NCBI RefSeq assembly: GCF_009730915.1
Contig: NC_052475.1
Span: 4,154,001 to 4,218,000 of the forward strand
DNA: 64,000 bases
Source: Dioscorea cayenensis subsp. rotundata
Lineage: Eukaryota > Streptophyta > Magnoliopsida > Dioscoreales > Dioscoreaceae
Direction of reading: 5' to 3'
Shown in pieces: positions 1-11,664 of the stretch (the first letter of the stretch is position 1; each line of letters starts with the position of its first letter). The notes beneath the pieces are model-generated. The model saw only the letters and a program-made list of their open reading frames with translations, made no database searches and was not told the DNA's origin. The position numbers were made by a program, and so were the translations under genes.

Positions 1-3000
1 CAACATTGCAAAAGCTCTTATGGAATACCCTTGCTGGCATTAGCAATACTCGTCTACCCTGGATTCTTGCAGGAGATTTTAATGCTATCATGTCTGATCT
101 TGACTTCAAGGGGGGAAGTTACAGATCTTATTCTTATAAATCCACCTATTTTAATTCCTTTATTAATAATAATAATCTTGTTGACATTGGTTTCGTAGGC
201 TCTCGTTTCACCTGGTGCAATAACCAAGCTGGGCTTGCCTGCCGGTGGGCGAGACTTGACAGATTCCTTGCTAGTCATGATTGGGTGGCCTCTTTTGCTA
301 CTATTGTGAATCAACATCTTCCACGCGCCTGCTCAGATCATTCCCCGCTCTTGCTCACTGCCAATCCTTACACTCCCTCTAAAAATACTGTTTTTCGGTT
401 TGATAATGTTTGGCTTGAGTATCATAGTTGTCTTGATAACATTGTCAAAGCTTTTGATTCTGTTGACATCTCTTCCCCCTTGCATTCTTTTCACCACTGT
501 ATTGTTAATGCTAAACGCAACATTCTTTCTTGGAAGACTGCAGGTATGAGACCAATTGATTCAGAGATTGCTAACCTGGAATTGGAAATCAAAGAGGTTG
601 AGGAGCGAGATATCATTTCGCCTGACCCTTGGCATACTGTCTGGCTCCGTGCTCTTCGTAATAGGCTCTCTGCCCTCCTGCGTCAAAACACTATTTTCTG
701 GGCTCAGCGTGCTAGAATGCTTTGGCTCTGTCATGGCGATACTAATTCTGCTTTCTTCCACCGTAGTGTCAAAATCCGTCAGGTCAAATCCTGAATTCAC
801 TCCATTAGTGACACTGCTGGTAATATCCTTACTTCTAATGATGATCTGGAGCATGAATTTCTGAATTTCTATCGCAATCTTTGGATGTCCTCCTCCTCTG
901 TCTCTTTGGATCACTTGTTTGCCTCCCTACCGGATGACTTTCCCTCGTTGGAGTCCGATGACAAGGACGACTTAGTCAAGCCTGTCACCAAGGGGGAGGT
1001 CTTCCGAACCCTTAGGTCCATGCCGCGAGGTAAGTCTCCCGGTCCGGATGGGTTTAATGTTGAATTTTACATTTTCTATTGGAATATCCTGGGTGAACAC
1101 CTTTTCAATGCTATCTCCCACTTTTTTATGACTGCTAAAATTCCCAACTCCTGGGGTAAAACCTACGTTGCTCTTATTCCCAAAATTGATCATCCTCAAA
1201 AAGTTTCCGATTTTCGTCCTATCTCTCTTTGCAACGTTTGTTATAAGATTATCACTAAAATTTTAGCTGAAAGGCTCAAAAAAGTTCTCCCTAAATTAAT
1301 TGGCAATGAGCAGTCTGGCTTTCTTGCGGGTAGGTCTACCTTTGATAATATCCTAGCTGTTCAAGAGATGGCTCACTCTTTGGAAACTGAGCGACTTAAC
1401 CCCCCTAGGATGTTAATCAAGGTAGATATTGAAAAAGCTTTTGATACTGTTGAATGGAATTCTATCCTTGCAACCCTCCGTAGAATGTGCTTTCCTGAGA
1501 TTTGGATCCGCTGGATTGGGTCTTGTCTCTCCTCAGCCTCCTTCTCCTTCCTTATCAATGGCAAACCTAGTGGTTGGATCTCTAGTTCTAGAGGTGTGAG
1601 ACAGGGAGACCCCATCTCACCTCTTCTTTTCCTTCTGGTCACTCAAAATCTTTCTATGATCCTCAATCATGCTCTTCACACAAACTTCCTCTCTGGTTTT
1701 GATCCCTCTATGCCTAAAAATGTTAATCACCTCATGTTTGCTGACGACTTAATCCTTATTTCCAAGGCTTCTAGAAACTCAGCCAGAAACATTCTTTTTT
1801 GCCTTAATCTCTATAGTTCTCTTACTGGGCAAAGGCCGAACCTCAACAAATCTGCAATTTAGCTGCCTAGTTGGTTCAGTAAACATGTCTCAAACTCTAT
1901 AGCTGCCATTTTAAACATTAAACTTGGGTCTTTCCCTTTCACTTATTTGGGAGCCCCGATTGCTCCTTCTCGTCTTTCAGTGAATCATTTTCAACATCTG
2001 GTCTATAAAACTGCTTCTTCTATCAACAATTGGAACCACAATCATTTATCCCAAGCCGGTCGTATCATCCTCCTCAACTCTAATATCTTTTCCCTTCCTA
2101 TTTACTATCTTTCCTTATTCTATATTCCTGACTCAATTCTGGATTCTATCTCTAAGTTGGCTCGCAAATTTCTATGGGGTAGGCAGGGCACGGATACTGG
2201 ATTCCATTCTATTGGTTGGCACTCTGTTACCCTTGATAAAGCTGAGGGGGGTTTAGGCCTCCGTAATCTTAGAAAGGTTAGACTTGCTCTTCTTGCCAAA
2301 CACATTTTTTCTATTGCCAACAAGGATGACAAGGTCTGGGTTTCTATTTTTACTCATAAATATCAAAATTGGCACATTTGGAATAATGCTTCATTACCTG
2401 GGGTTTCTAGTTTTCACAAAGCTATCTCAAAAACTCTAAATATTCTTAAACCAAACTTTCAGCTAGCTGTTTGTAACCCTGGCCTTACTAATGCTTGGGA
2501 TGATCCATGGGTCCTGGATCTCCCGCTCAGTCACAAACCAACTTTCTTCAATATTCACTCCTTTGATAATCTTACTGTTAATTCTCTTGTTTCTAATGGC
2601 ACTTTTAATCGTAGAGCTTGCATTGATTTCTTTGGAACTGATTTGTCTCGTATTGTGCTTAATAATGTGGTTTTTGACACTACTGTGAAAAATGATTGGG
2701 TTTGGGGCCCTTGCTCTAACCATCCTTCTATTGCGGCTGCTGTTTATGGCTTCCTTAATTCTGGAGACCCTCTTCATTGTGCTTGGCCTGGCTGGTCTCG
2801 CATCTGGTCTCTTAAGGTTGCCCCAAAAACAAAGGTGTTCCTCTGGAAATTGGCTCATGGAAAACTACCCACTGGGGATTATTTATATAACTTGAACATT
2901 GGCCCTGCAACTTTGTGCCACTTCTGTGGCATTCACTCTGAGAATGCAAATCATTTGATCTGGTTATGTCGTTATTCTGCTAGCTGTTGGACCACTATCC

Positions 3001-3810
3001 TCAGTTGGTTAGGCCTCCAACACCTGTCTTCTTCACAGCTTGCAAATGGCTCTTGGCTCACCTCTGGCTTCCCTCTTCACATTAATGCTTTGTTTGCCAG
3101 AGCCATTTTTGCAACCACTGCTTGGCAAATCTGGACTGCCAGATGTTTCCTTGTCTTCCGCCATCAACCCCCAAATTTCAACCGAATCCCCCATTTGGCC
3201 TGGGCTAGAGTACTTGATTACTTCAATGCTAATGCTCTGCTTGGCATGAAAAATTTCATTTCCTCTCGCAGGCCCCACTATTCCATTATTATCTCCACTG
3301 ATGCCGCTTGGGATGCTTTGATAGGTATGGCTGGTTATGGATTTATTATCTATACTAATCAAATGGTTGTGCTGCTTGCAGGTGCTGCTGCTGACTCGCT
3401 CTGCTCATCTCCCCTTGAAGCCGAATTGCGAGCCATTCTTCGTGCTTTAGAGCTTTGTTCTGCCAACAACTGGATTCCTACCACGCTCTTCTCTGATTGC
3501 TGTCGTGCCATCCAGCTTGTAAACAACTTCAACAATCTTACTGCTTGGAGACTCTCATCCGTCATCAGAGCCATCAATCGCTTTGCCAACTCCTGGGAAG
3601 ACTTCTCCTTTGATATCGTCCCTCGCGACCTTAATATTGTTGCTGATCGGCTTGCCCACTTTGGCCTTGCAAATCCTCAAGTTCCTCTCTTTGCTCAAGG
3701 TCGCGACCGGCCTCGATGGCTCGAAGATATCTGCTCGGCTTCCCTCCTTTCCTTCTAATTTGTTTTGTTTTCCTTAGCTACTTGTAGCTCTTCTTTGCCA
3801 AAAAAAAAAA
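1..3810 (+). mobile_element. LINE (non-LTR retrotransposon), L1-type with RNase H, 5' part outside window
   Basis: The element enters from the left edge and ends in a 3' UTR and a short poly(A) run near 3801-3810. Its single frame covers the end of the AP endonuclease, the reverse transcriptase, a zf-RVT region and an RNase H domain, the order found in plant L1-clade LINEs that gained RNase H. The 5' end and therefore the target duplication cannot be seen. The low number of disabling changes suggests a fairly recent insertion. Confidence 0.93.
6..3758 (+). pseudogene. LINE ORF2: endonuclease, reverse transcriptase, RNase H (two in-frame stops)
   Basis: One reading frame runs through the whole stretch with no frameshift, broken only by TGA at 792-794 and TAG at 1860-1862. 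The first could be a CGA to TGA change. The endonuclease part shows GDFN near the start and SDHSPLL near 337-355. The reverse transcriptase shows the palm motif FADDL near 1738 and the GVRQGDPISPLLF block near 1594-1632. A zf-RVT-like region with CHFCG and HLIWLC follows near 2916-2970. The RNase H has STDAAW near 3295, an EAELRA block, FSDC and RDLNIVADRLAH near 3627. The true start lies upstream of the window. Because of the stops it would not make a full protein without readthrough, but trans-mobilisation of its RNA is possible. Confidence 0.92.
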
Positions 3811-4524
3811 CACAACATTGCATTGTATTATATATATCTATATATATATATATTTGACAAAGGAGACAACCGTTGTCAAAATGATAGACATGTATGAAAG
3901 TGCATTGGTTACGCTGACTTAACGACCCTTTAGGGATTTACTATATGAGACGGGCTAACACAAGGGACAATGAAGTCTAACACATTCACCCAAGATGATA
4001 TAAGCAAAACTATAACTCCACAATGGTAAATTCTCCTACCATGCAATTTTAAATAGATGGAGAATATGACTCCTCCCACAGAAGACCCACACTTGAACCT
4101 AGTGTATAATAAATAAATAATACTTTACAGTACTGGGTCCACAATGAACCATAAATTAACAGTAGTGTAAGTCAAGGTTTTGAGCCCACTTGTACCCATT
4201 CATTGCCATGATGCCCTGCCACTAGACAATGCTAGTGTTGGCCGTTGCATGATATATTAGAGTAGCAGGATAAGTTAGTTATCAAATTAATTGATTTGGA
4301 ACTATTACTTACTCTAATAAGTCAGAATTAATTGCTAATTCAAAAGGACGTTAAAAATATTTGCTTCTCTATATATTCATATATTGATTCAACAGAGCAT
4401 TTAAACACCTCTGAAATACACATACTTACATTACTAAGCAAAGAAAGCTAGAAATTTACATACATACAGATGCCTTATTGTAGTGCATACTATATTGGTT
4501 GATTTGCAGGTGATTTAGGAATCT
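3811..4524. other. Intergenic spacer between the LINE and the FRO 3' end, with an old repeat
   Basis: A TA-rich run (3826-3854) is followed by a degenerate repeat at about 3850-4260. That repeat resembles the one at 9340-9720 inside FRO intron 3: both share a run like AGGGATTTACTA, then CTCCTCCCA, then ACAGTACNGGG in the same order. No gene is seen. The last part (about 4440-4524) is probably the FRO 3' UTR. Confidence 0.5.
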
Positions 4525-7500
4525 CTAGAGATCAAAGCTGTGGCTGTTGAAATGGAAGACTGGATGGTTCCATTTGCCCTTGATGTTCTGTGACCTGCAT
4601 TCTTTGGCCACAGTTGATTGAAGACTTGGTGGTCCGCAGACGATCACGCCTACATCAACATGCCCGACACGGTCCGAAAAAGAATTGAAAATTTCTGCAG
4701 GTAGATAAGTACAGATACAAATTAAGGACTTGTTGAACCTTCAATTTAAATGACCATTTCAGTATTGTTATTACCTTGAAAATCAGGCCGACATCCATAA
4801 CGAGTTGCAAGCAGTTTAACAAGGTTTGATCCTTCAGTCTTGGAATGTACCTTTGCATCACTAGACAAGCTCAAGTCAATTTTTTCATTACCAATTTTCA
4901 CCGATTCATCATGTTTCAAGTTCCTCTTCTCTGCCCAATGCCATAACAAAACAACAATGCCTCCAAGTATGGTAACAGCAGCAACCATCATTAACACAAA
5001 GAGAAGTCCCAGGTACCACCGAGTAGATACATGGAAAGGTTTAATGTAATATACTCGGAGCAAACTGTAGATTGCGACGAGGCCAAGTGTAGAGACAACA
5101 ACATACATTCCCGACCACATATTGTTTCCGGTACCAACCAAACATGACATGTTTCGACCATTTATCACAGAGAAGGATGATATGCTTGATATGTCATGAA
5201 GTTTTCCTTCTTCCTGCAATCATAATTATATTACTTAGTGAAATTCTTGGTGAACATAAGAGGAAGTGACATGCTTTCTTACCAAAGGTGGTACTGATTC
5301 TTGAGTTACATAAGCTTGAATGTCCAGCTGCAATTTATCAGAAAAAGAAGAGTGGATGGATTGTGCATTGACAGCAGAAATAAGAGAAAGCTCCTTTGAT
5401 TTTTTAACAGCCCAAACAATTAACACATTCTTTGGTAAACAAGGCCTTCTCTCATTTATCCGATTAATGATATCACTTAATATGGCCAAGAATGGTGAAA
5501 TTCCAATGCCTCCAGCTACCAGAATAAGATTTTCGTACCTTGAAAATGCATAGTAAAAGTTTGGTAAGTCATTGAATGATGTAAGAATTCAAAATCGATA
5601 TAATTTAGTGAAAACGAATAAAAAAGTTTACATCAAGTGGTAAGGAGATTCATGTCCATAAGGTCCTTCAACAGAAGCTGTAATTTTTTTAATTTGAAGT
5701 TGATCTGAGTTCGCTGAAACAATGTCTCTCAGTTTCGCCGTCCATTCGCCGAGAACCTTTATAAGAATCGAGATATGGTAACGACCATCCAAAGGACTCG
5801 ATGAAACACTGAAGGGATGCCATTGAAGCCATGATAATTCCCTCACTTGAAGGAAAACAAAACTGAGAGCATTGTACCGAAGATCTGCAAATTATATAGA
5901 AAGAGCTAAAGTTAGCACAAATGAAGTGGCATCATATTGTCTAAATATCTGAACATGAAAAATTAGTACTTGATGGCTTTGAAAAGACCAATTCTATAGT
6001 TCCACAAGGACGGCATGCCGCTGAAATGATATCAACAGTTGTTCGAGATTGACAGAACCTCAGAAAACGATCTAGTATGAAAAGGAATACCGCTCCGGCT
6101 GCCATGCAGAAAATGAAGTCTCCAACATGCATCGCTAAGAAGACGATGAATACAACATATAGTTGATGAGTGTAGAAGAAGAGCTCAAAGTAGTTCTTTC
6201 TCACAGGATGAAGAGATGTCACCCACATTAACAGACCAGCTAACAAGCTTATTACACCAGGAAGATTAGCAATTTCATCATCTTTCCACTCTAGAATCTG
6301 CATATTATAAGACAGTAAGGATCACAATAAATTGAAGTAAGTTCATTTAGCATTTGAAATATGGAAGAAATTTCAGATTATCACTTGTTATTATTAGTGT
6401 AAGTAATATTCTAATATTAGTTAATTTGGTAAATGCGGATCTAAAGATATAAGTTTGGAGCATTCATCTTAAATATTTAGGTCAAATCATTTGAAGATAA
6501 TATATTTGGTTTGTGCTTCACCCATACCCTTGGAGCTATGTATGGCTGTAAACGAGCCAGCCAAGCCGAGCTTGGCTATGTTCAAGCTGGGCTCTTTACT
6601 ATTTTAATCGAGCTCGAGCTCGAGCCGAGCTTATTTCGAGTTTTATTAATGAGGCTTGGGCTCGGCTCGTTAAGAAAATTAAAGACTCGGCCTAGGTTTG
6701 TTAGATCGTTTAAACTCGATAATTTTTTTAATTTTAATTTTTATATTAAATAAAATATCATTGAGGCTTGTTTAATGCAGGCTCGGCTCGGCTCGAATTC
6801 GGGAATCATTTAAGGCTCGGCTCGATTTGAGTTCAGGAATCATTTAAAGCTCGGCTCGATTTGAGCTCAGTAATCATTTAAAGTTCGGCTCGGGTTCAAA
6901 CTTATCAAAAGCCTCATTAAACTATAATAACAAAATGAATAAGGGTTACAATCATCAAGCTATCTATGCTCAATTGCTCATCTTTCAAATCTTGTTGTGA
7001 AATACTAAAATAATCAAGTCTAAAATTAGAAAAATAAAAAACCATGACATAAAGATTCAAGTCATACATAGCATAATTAGACATCAAAATAAACCATGTT
7101 CAAAAACCATCACATAAAGATTCAAGTCATACATAGCATACTAGCTTTTAACGATTCATTAAAACGAGCTTTTAATGATTCATATAAATGAGTCTACTCA
7201 CGAGCCTTAACGAGCCGAGCTTGATGGTGTTCAGGCTCGGCTCGTTTATTTTACGAGCTTAATAATCGGGCTTGAGAATCGCTCATTTAACTTAACGAAC
7301 GAGCCGAGCTGAGCCTTTAACGAGCCGAGCCTTCGAGCTTTTAACGAACGTATTGGCTCGTTTATAGCCCTAGAGCTATGGGGTATAATGTGCCATCTCA
7401 ATGTGTCTATGCCTTTTTAGCTCCATGGGCCTTCGTCCATAACTTCCTCAACGGGCTCTCCAACCTTTCTTTGTTGTTCCATGAGGCCCTAGACTTGGAT

Positions 7501-10500
7501 GTACAAATTAGAACGTTCATCCTGCCTCTCTCAAGTGGCCCAAGGGACTAAATCCCGAAGCTTAGAATGTAAGAGGGTCTTCTTAGTTAGATCCTTTTCA
7601 CGATTTCCTCAACAATGCAGGAGTTAGATGCCCTTTAGGTTAAAAGTTCGAGAAAAGCTTTTGCCTTGGAAAAAATCAACATTTTCAATTGACTTGTGTA
7701 GGATAATAAAATCTCCACTCTCAACAATCTAGCAAAGTGGAGCTATAGTGGTTTATTAATGTTTATATACACGGCTATGAAAATCATGGATCACGTATTC
7801 ATTCAGTGCCCTTATGTAGTCATATTTGGAATTGTTTTGGCTATACTCTTGTGCTATCACATCTCTTAACTTCTATGTGTAAGGTCTTCACATCCTAGAT
7901 GCCCAACTTTGAGTCTAGATAGCGGGAGACATGGGGTTTCTTATTCAGGTTATTTTCCAAAATTTTTGGTTAAAGAGGAGTAATCGCATTTTCAATCATG
8001 GTATATTTCCATTAATTTTAACTTTAATTAAAATTGATCACATTGTTATCTTTTGGTTATTTGTAGCTTAAAATTCAAAGAGGCTAAAGTTAAGGAACTC
8101 GGTGATGACTATCAAATGCAGCTTTGACTTTCTATGTATCTCTTCTAAAGCTGAGTTGTGGCCTCATGCAATTGAAACCAGGTCTGACAAAGTGACCATG
8201 GAAGGATGATCTTACATGGCCATTGTCGACCGGAACCCTTGTCAGTTTTTGAGTAATCCCTATTTTTTATCAATTCATCCCATTTTCTTTATTGTAAAGA
8301 TGCCTAATTACCGCTTTGTGGCTAGATTGTATTCCAATTTTGTTATCCATGTTGGATCAATGTTTTGTCTGGGCATTACTCTTGTATATGTAGCTTCCTT
8401 ATTTATGATTTTTTAGGTGGTTAATCCACTTTTCTTCAAAAAATAAAATTTATATTTAACATAATATCAAAATTTGGTTTACTTATAACATGACTAGTTA
8501 AAATAGACTAACACATATCAAACTAGCTCATTAGAATAACTAATAATCTAACATCAGTTAATTTGATAAATGTGAATCTAAATATATAAATGTATGAATA
8601 AATTTTTGGTTGAATTCAAAGGTAATATGTTTAATTTTGTTATGTTTGTTGTATTTGAGACATTTCACCCCCGGTGATCTATCTCTTTCCTTTTTTATTT
8701 TTCTTTATATTTCCACTACTTTGTAATGAATTCATGGTTTATTCATTTTTTAAAAAAATATATATACGTGTTTGATTTATGTCTAACAACTATACTCACC
8801 TTTTCAATTAGACGTCCTTCTAATGCCCAAGCGATGACATAGCATAAACCATGTAAAGTAAATAAAGCCATTGTGAGATGTCCAAGCCAAACATGATATC
8901 TAGTAGCATGTTCAAATGGAATATCGATCATTCGGAGAAGAACCGAACCCCTTGCAATAGGGAGAAATAAGAATGCCATGCAGAACAACCCAATTGAGCC
9001 AAGCCGAAGACCAGTAAGTTCTATCATCAGGTAACTGCAGTTCAAAAAACAACTCATTAGGATCAAAAGTGAAGCTATTTTATAATAAATTTGCATGTCA
9101 AATAGAATTCAATTTAATAGATTCAAATGTTCCAGCTTAGATGTTCCTTTGATAGCATTTACAAGCTATCAATGAATTGCAATAGCTTGTAGTAAACAAG
9201 TTTTTAGAAACTACAAACAAGGTTAAGGCCGAATGTAGAATAAATACAGATATTGACGAACAGATAACTTCTTATCATTGAGACACATAAATTAATCACA
9301 ATTAGGAATTCATAGTTTTTTTGATTTTACAAAAGACGACAAGTACCACCTTATAAGAAGGTTGTCAAAAGGCTATGTAGGTACGATGGTGCACCAATTA
9401 TAACGGTTTAATGACTCCTAAGAATTTACTAAGTGGGGCGGATTACTACATAAGACAATAACGGTATGCTATATGCGTCCAAAATAATACATTAGAGATC
9501 GTAATGTCATAATAATAAATCCTTCGTTTTGCAACCTTGAAATGGTGGAAAATAAGGCTCCTCCCATAGGGGATATAGTGAACATACTATTACAATAATA
9601 TTTGAACAATATATTTATAGTATTTGCAAAGGACTACACAGTACGGGGATTTAACCCTGTGCCACTCACCCCATTCAAGTGACTTACCACTAAGCCATCT
9701 TGTGGTTGTTGATTTTGAGAAATTATACAATTTAAGTGCCACTCTAATAGAAAAACAGAAAAAGAGAGTTTTATCATAAATACAAATAATATGCCCAATG
9801 GTATAACACCAAAATGTAAAGAGGGAGGTCATGGGTTCAAATCCTTCCCCCGGCAGTAATGTTCTCCATACTGTTCATATATTGTTCATCCGGAATTTTA
9901 TATTATTCTTGTACATACACTGTACATCCGGATTCTAATATTGTTTGGTACTGTAAATATTTATAAAAAAAGACGCTTGTAGCCTATTATTTAAAAAATA
10001 AAATAAAATAAACACAAATAATATTGCAGTTGTTGACAGAGGAAACAGAAATTACTGATGAAATTCACATACCTTCTCTCTTTTCCAGTCACAGAAAACT
10101 CTCTTGCAATGAGCTCTTGATTCTGTATGCTATCATCAATAATGTTATAGAGAACATATGCTGAAAACAGGAGTATTCCAATAAACTCTGCAGCAGAAAC
10201 AACACCGAAAGGTCCATCAACAATTATAGGGAATGTCCACAACCGAAACCTTGGTGGCTTAGAATTCCTTCCCCTGCAGATCAATTAAATCCATCAGTAA
10301 GTAGAAAGAACACAATATTCAAGCATGGAAACAGAGACTAAGAGATACATACTCGAAATCATCGCTTGGAAAAACACTGATGTAGATAAATGCTAGAAAG
10401 ACGAGAATGAGTATCGGAACACTGAAAAGAAGAAAGACAGATCCTGCAGTTTGCAAAATAAAAATGAAAAAGTTACCCACTTAGACAATCCAAGAACAAA

Positions 10501-10775
10501 TTTAAACATTAATTATAAGAGAGAGGGAAGAGAGACATGCCTGTGATTCCAAAAAAGGAATGTTGAGAAGAAGCCTGGATGAATATTAAGAACAAACCCC
10601 TGACAATATTAGAAGGAAGGAAAAATATAACAGCAACCCAAAGTACAAAAATCAGCCACATTAGAGACTTGAGAAGCCATTTAACAAGAACAAGCTTAAA
10701 GGGCTTGTTTTTTGATTGTAAATCCTTAAATCCTCCATTGGAGATTAGTGGTTCATGAGCTGAGAATTCATCCAT
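4525..10775 (-). CDS. Ferric reductase oxidase, FRO6/FRO7-like, 9 exons, 735 aa
   Basis: Membrane ferric-chelate (possibly cupric) reductase that passes electrons from NADPH through FAD and two haems to metal outside the membrane. Exons on the minus strand: 10775-10541, 10443-10353, 10273-10073, 9034-8800, 6297-5970, 5884-5632, 5538-5283, 5213-4775, 4694-4525. They join in frame to 735 residues, close to the family's usual ~700-750. Haem ligands are probably H223/H237 and H298/H311, in helices reading HVWLGHLTM and YTHQLYVVF. The FAD site is HPFSVSSSP (386-394), the NADPH site GGIGISPF (457-464), and the C-terminal CGPPS block is present. The N terminus is short and cytosolic-looking, followed by hydrophobic segments at ~36-58, 80-100 and 125-145. 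The ATG at 10775 is chosen because the preceding in-frame codons lack ATG. Intron 1 uses a GC donor. Intron 4 (2.5 kb) and intron 3 carry transposons. Closest by eye to FRO6/FRO7. Plasma membrane versus plastid location cannot be decided. Confidence 0.95.
6397..6515. repeat. Left copy of a ~110-bp diverged direct repeat in FRO intron 4
   Basis: The stretch containing AGTTAATTTGGTAAATGCGG matches 8533-8640 along its length with scattered changes. The pair brackets the hAT and LINE material lying between them. Confidence 0.7.
6541..7372. mobile_element. Non-autonomous hAT-type element, 832 bp, in FRO intron 4
   Basis: The ends are imperfect 18-bp inverted repeats: TATGGCTGTAAACGAGCC at the left, and at the right the complement of TAGGGCTATAAACGAGCC. 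It is flanked by an exact 8-bp duplication GAGCTATG at 6533-6540 and 7373-7380, the hAT signature. Subterminal regions are packed with GCTCGGCTCG-type repeats in both orientations, typical of hAT transposase-binding sites. No transposase is encoded. Confidence 0.9.
7381..8450 (+). mobile_element. Degenerate LINE 3' fragment in FRO intron 4
   Basis: Broken frames still read [12 protein letters not shown] near 7785-7820, a zf-RVT signature of plant LINEs, followed by an A-rich tail near 8434-8449. Many stops and shifts mark it as old. A further LINE-like 3' tail with an A run sits at about 8640-8757, just before exon 4. Confidence 0.65.
8533..8640. repeat. Right copy of the ~110-bp direct repeat in FRO intron 4
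   Basis: Contains AGTTAATTTGATAAATGTG, matching the left copy at 6397-6515. It could be an unusually long target duplication made by the LINE insertion, or an older tandem duplication later split apart. Confidence 0.65.
9340..9720 (-). repeat. Old repeat in FRO intron 3, with a SINE-like tRNA promoter on the minus strand
   Basis: The sequence is a diverged relative of 3850-4260. Near 9648-9700 the complement shows a B-box-like GGGTTAAATCC and an A-box-like TGGCTTAGTGG, as in tRNA-derived SINEs. Ends and target duplication are not clear. Confidence 0.4.
9793..10009 (+). mobile_element. tRNA-derived SINE, 217 bp, with target duplication
   Basis: A-box TGGTATAACACC at 9799-9810 and B-box GGTTCAAATCC at 9834-9844 form a Pol III promoter spaced as in a tRNA. 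A non-tRNA body and an A-rich tail follow. Near-identical 15-bp flanks (9778-9792 and 10010-10024, one mismatch) are the target duplication. The insertion ends 63 bp from exon 3 of FRO on its downstream (donor) side. Confidence 0.85.
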
Positions 10776-11255
10776 AGCAGAGGAAGACAAACAACAAAGG
10801 AACAGGAGTTAAGAGTGAGGAATACTCCTGAACCTACTCATTCTCCTTCTTATACTTTGAACCTCAAATCAAACAAGTTTTGGTAACCTTAAACAAATGA
10901 AAAGAGGTTTGTGGAACAGAAATGTTGTAGTAGATATCAGAAATTTGTGGCCACTCAATTATAATGTGGTTTTCCACAAATATACCAAAAAGTTGTTGTC
11001 CATTTATTGAAGCCATTATTCTTGAAGGAATGTTAATCAATACTCTTTCTTCTCAACATTAACAATAATGATAAGGATTAAAGCCATGCAAAAATTTAGT
11101 CCATATTGAAGGAAAAAATGCTCATTTTGACATCCAACTACATAAATTTGTTTGTTTTGGTCAGCTTAAGTTGACGGAAACATGTAAAAAATAAAATAAA
11201 ATAAAAATAATAATAATAAAATAAAAAAAAGCTAAAAGCAACAAATTTTTTTTTT
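10776..11255. promoter_or_regulatory. FRO 5' UTR and proximal promoter region
   Basis: Lies directly upstream of the FRO start on the minus strand. A TATA-like AAGTATAAGAAGG (minus strand, around 10847-10859) sits about 75 bp before the ATG, so it may be a TATA box or simply leader. No other motif can be named with confidence. Confidence 0.35.
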
Positions 11256-11664
11256 GGGAAAATTGGTTATAAACCCCTCAAAAATTCTATAATTATATAT
11301 TTACCCTCCGAAAAAACATAATTGTATATATACCCCTGAAAAATATAGGTAATTGTCAATACGCCCCTATTGTTAGATTTCATTAATCAAAGTTGATTAA
11401 CTATGGTTATAACTTGGATTAAGATATACAAAAAAGTCTAAAATAACCTTTGTATAACTTAAAAAAAAACTTTTCAAGGATATATATGCAAAGGCATAAT
11501 AATAGTTTTATATATCTGTTGTTTGTTAACGGATGGTTTTTTAACTAACCACAAGGATATATACGCAATTATATATATTATTCAAAAGTATGTATGCAAT
11601 TAACTTTTATTCAGAGGCAAATATGCAATTTCAAAATTATTGAGGGATACACCTGCAAAAACCC
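11256..11664. mobile_element. MULE-type MITE, 409 bp
   Basis: Starts GGGAAAATTGGTTATAAACC and ends with an imperfect inverted copy (complement GGGTTTTTGCAGGTGTATCC). The T-rich flanks (nine T on the left, ATTTTTTTT on the right) fit a 9-bp duplication of a T tract. Nothing coding is inside. Confidence 0.65.

Noticed and set aside
4746..5219. Apparent separate small membrane protein genes at 4.7-6.3 kb
   Set aside because: They are exons of the single FRO gene, joined in frame by GT-AG sites.
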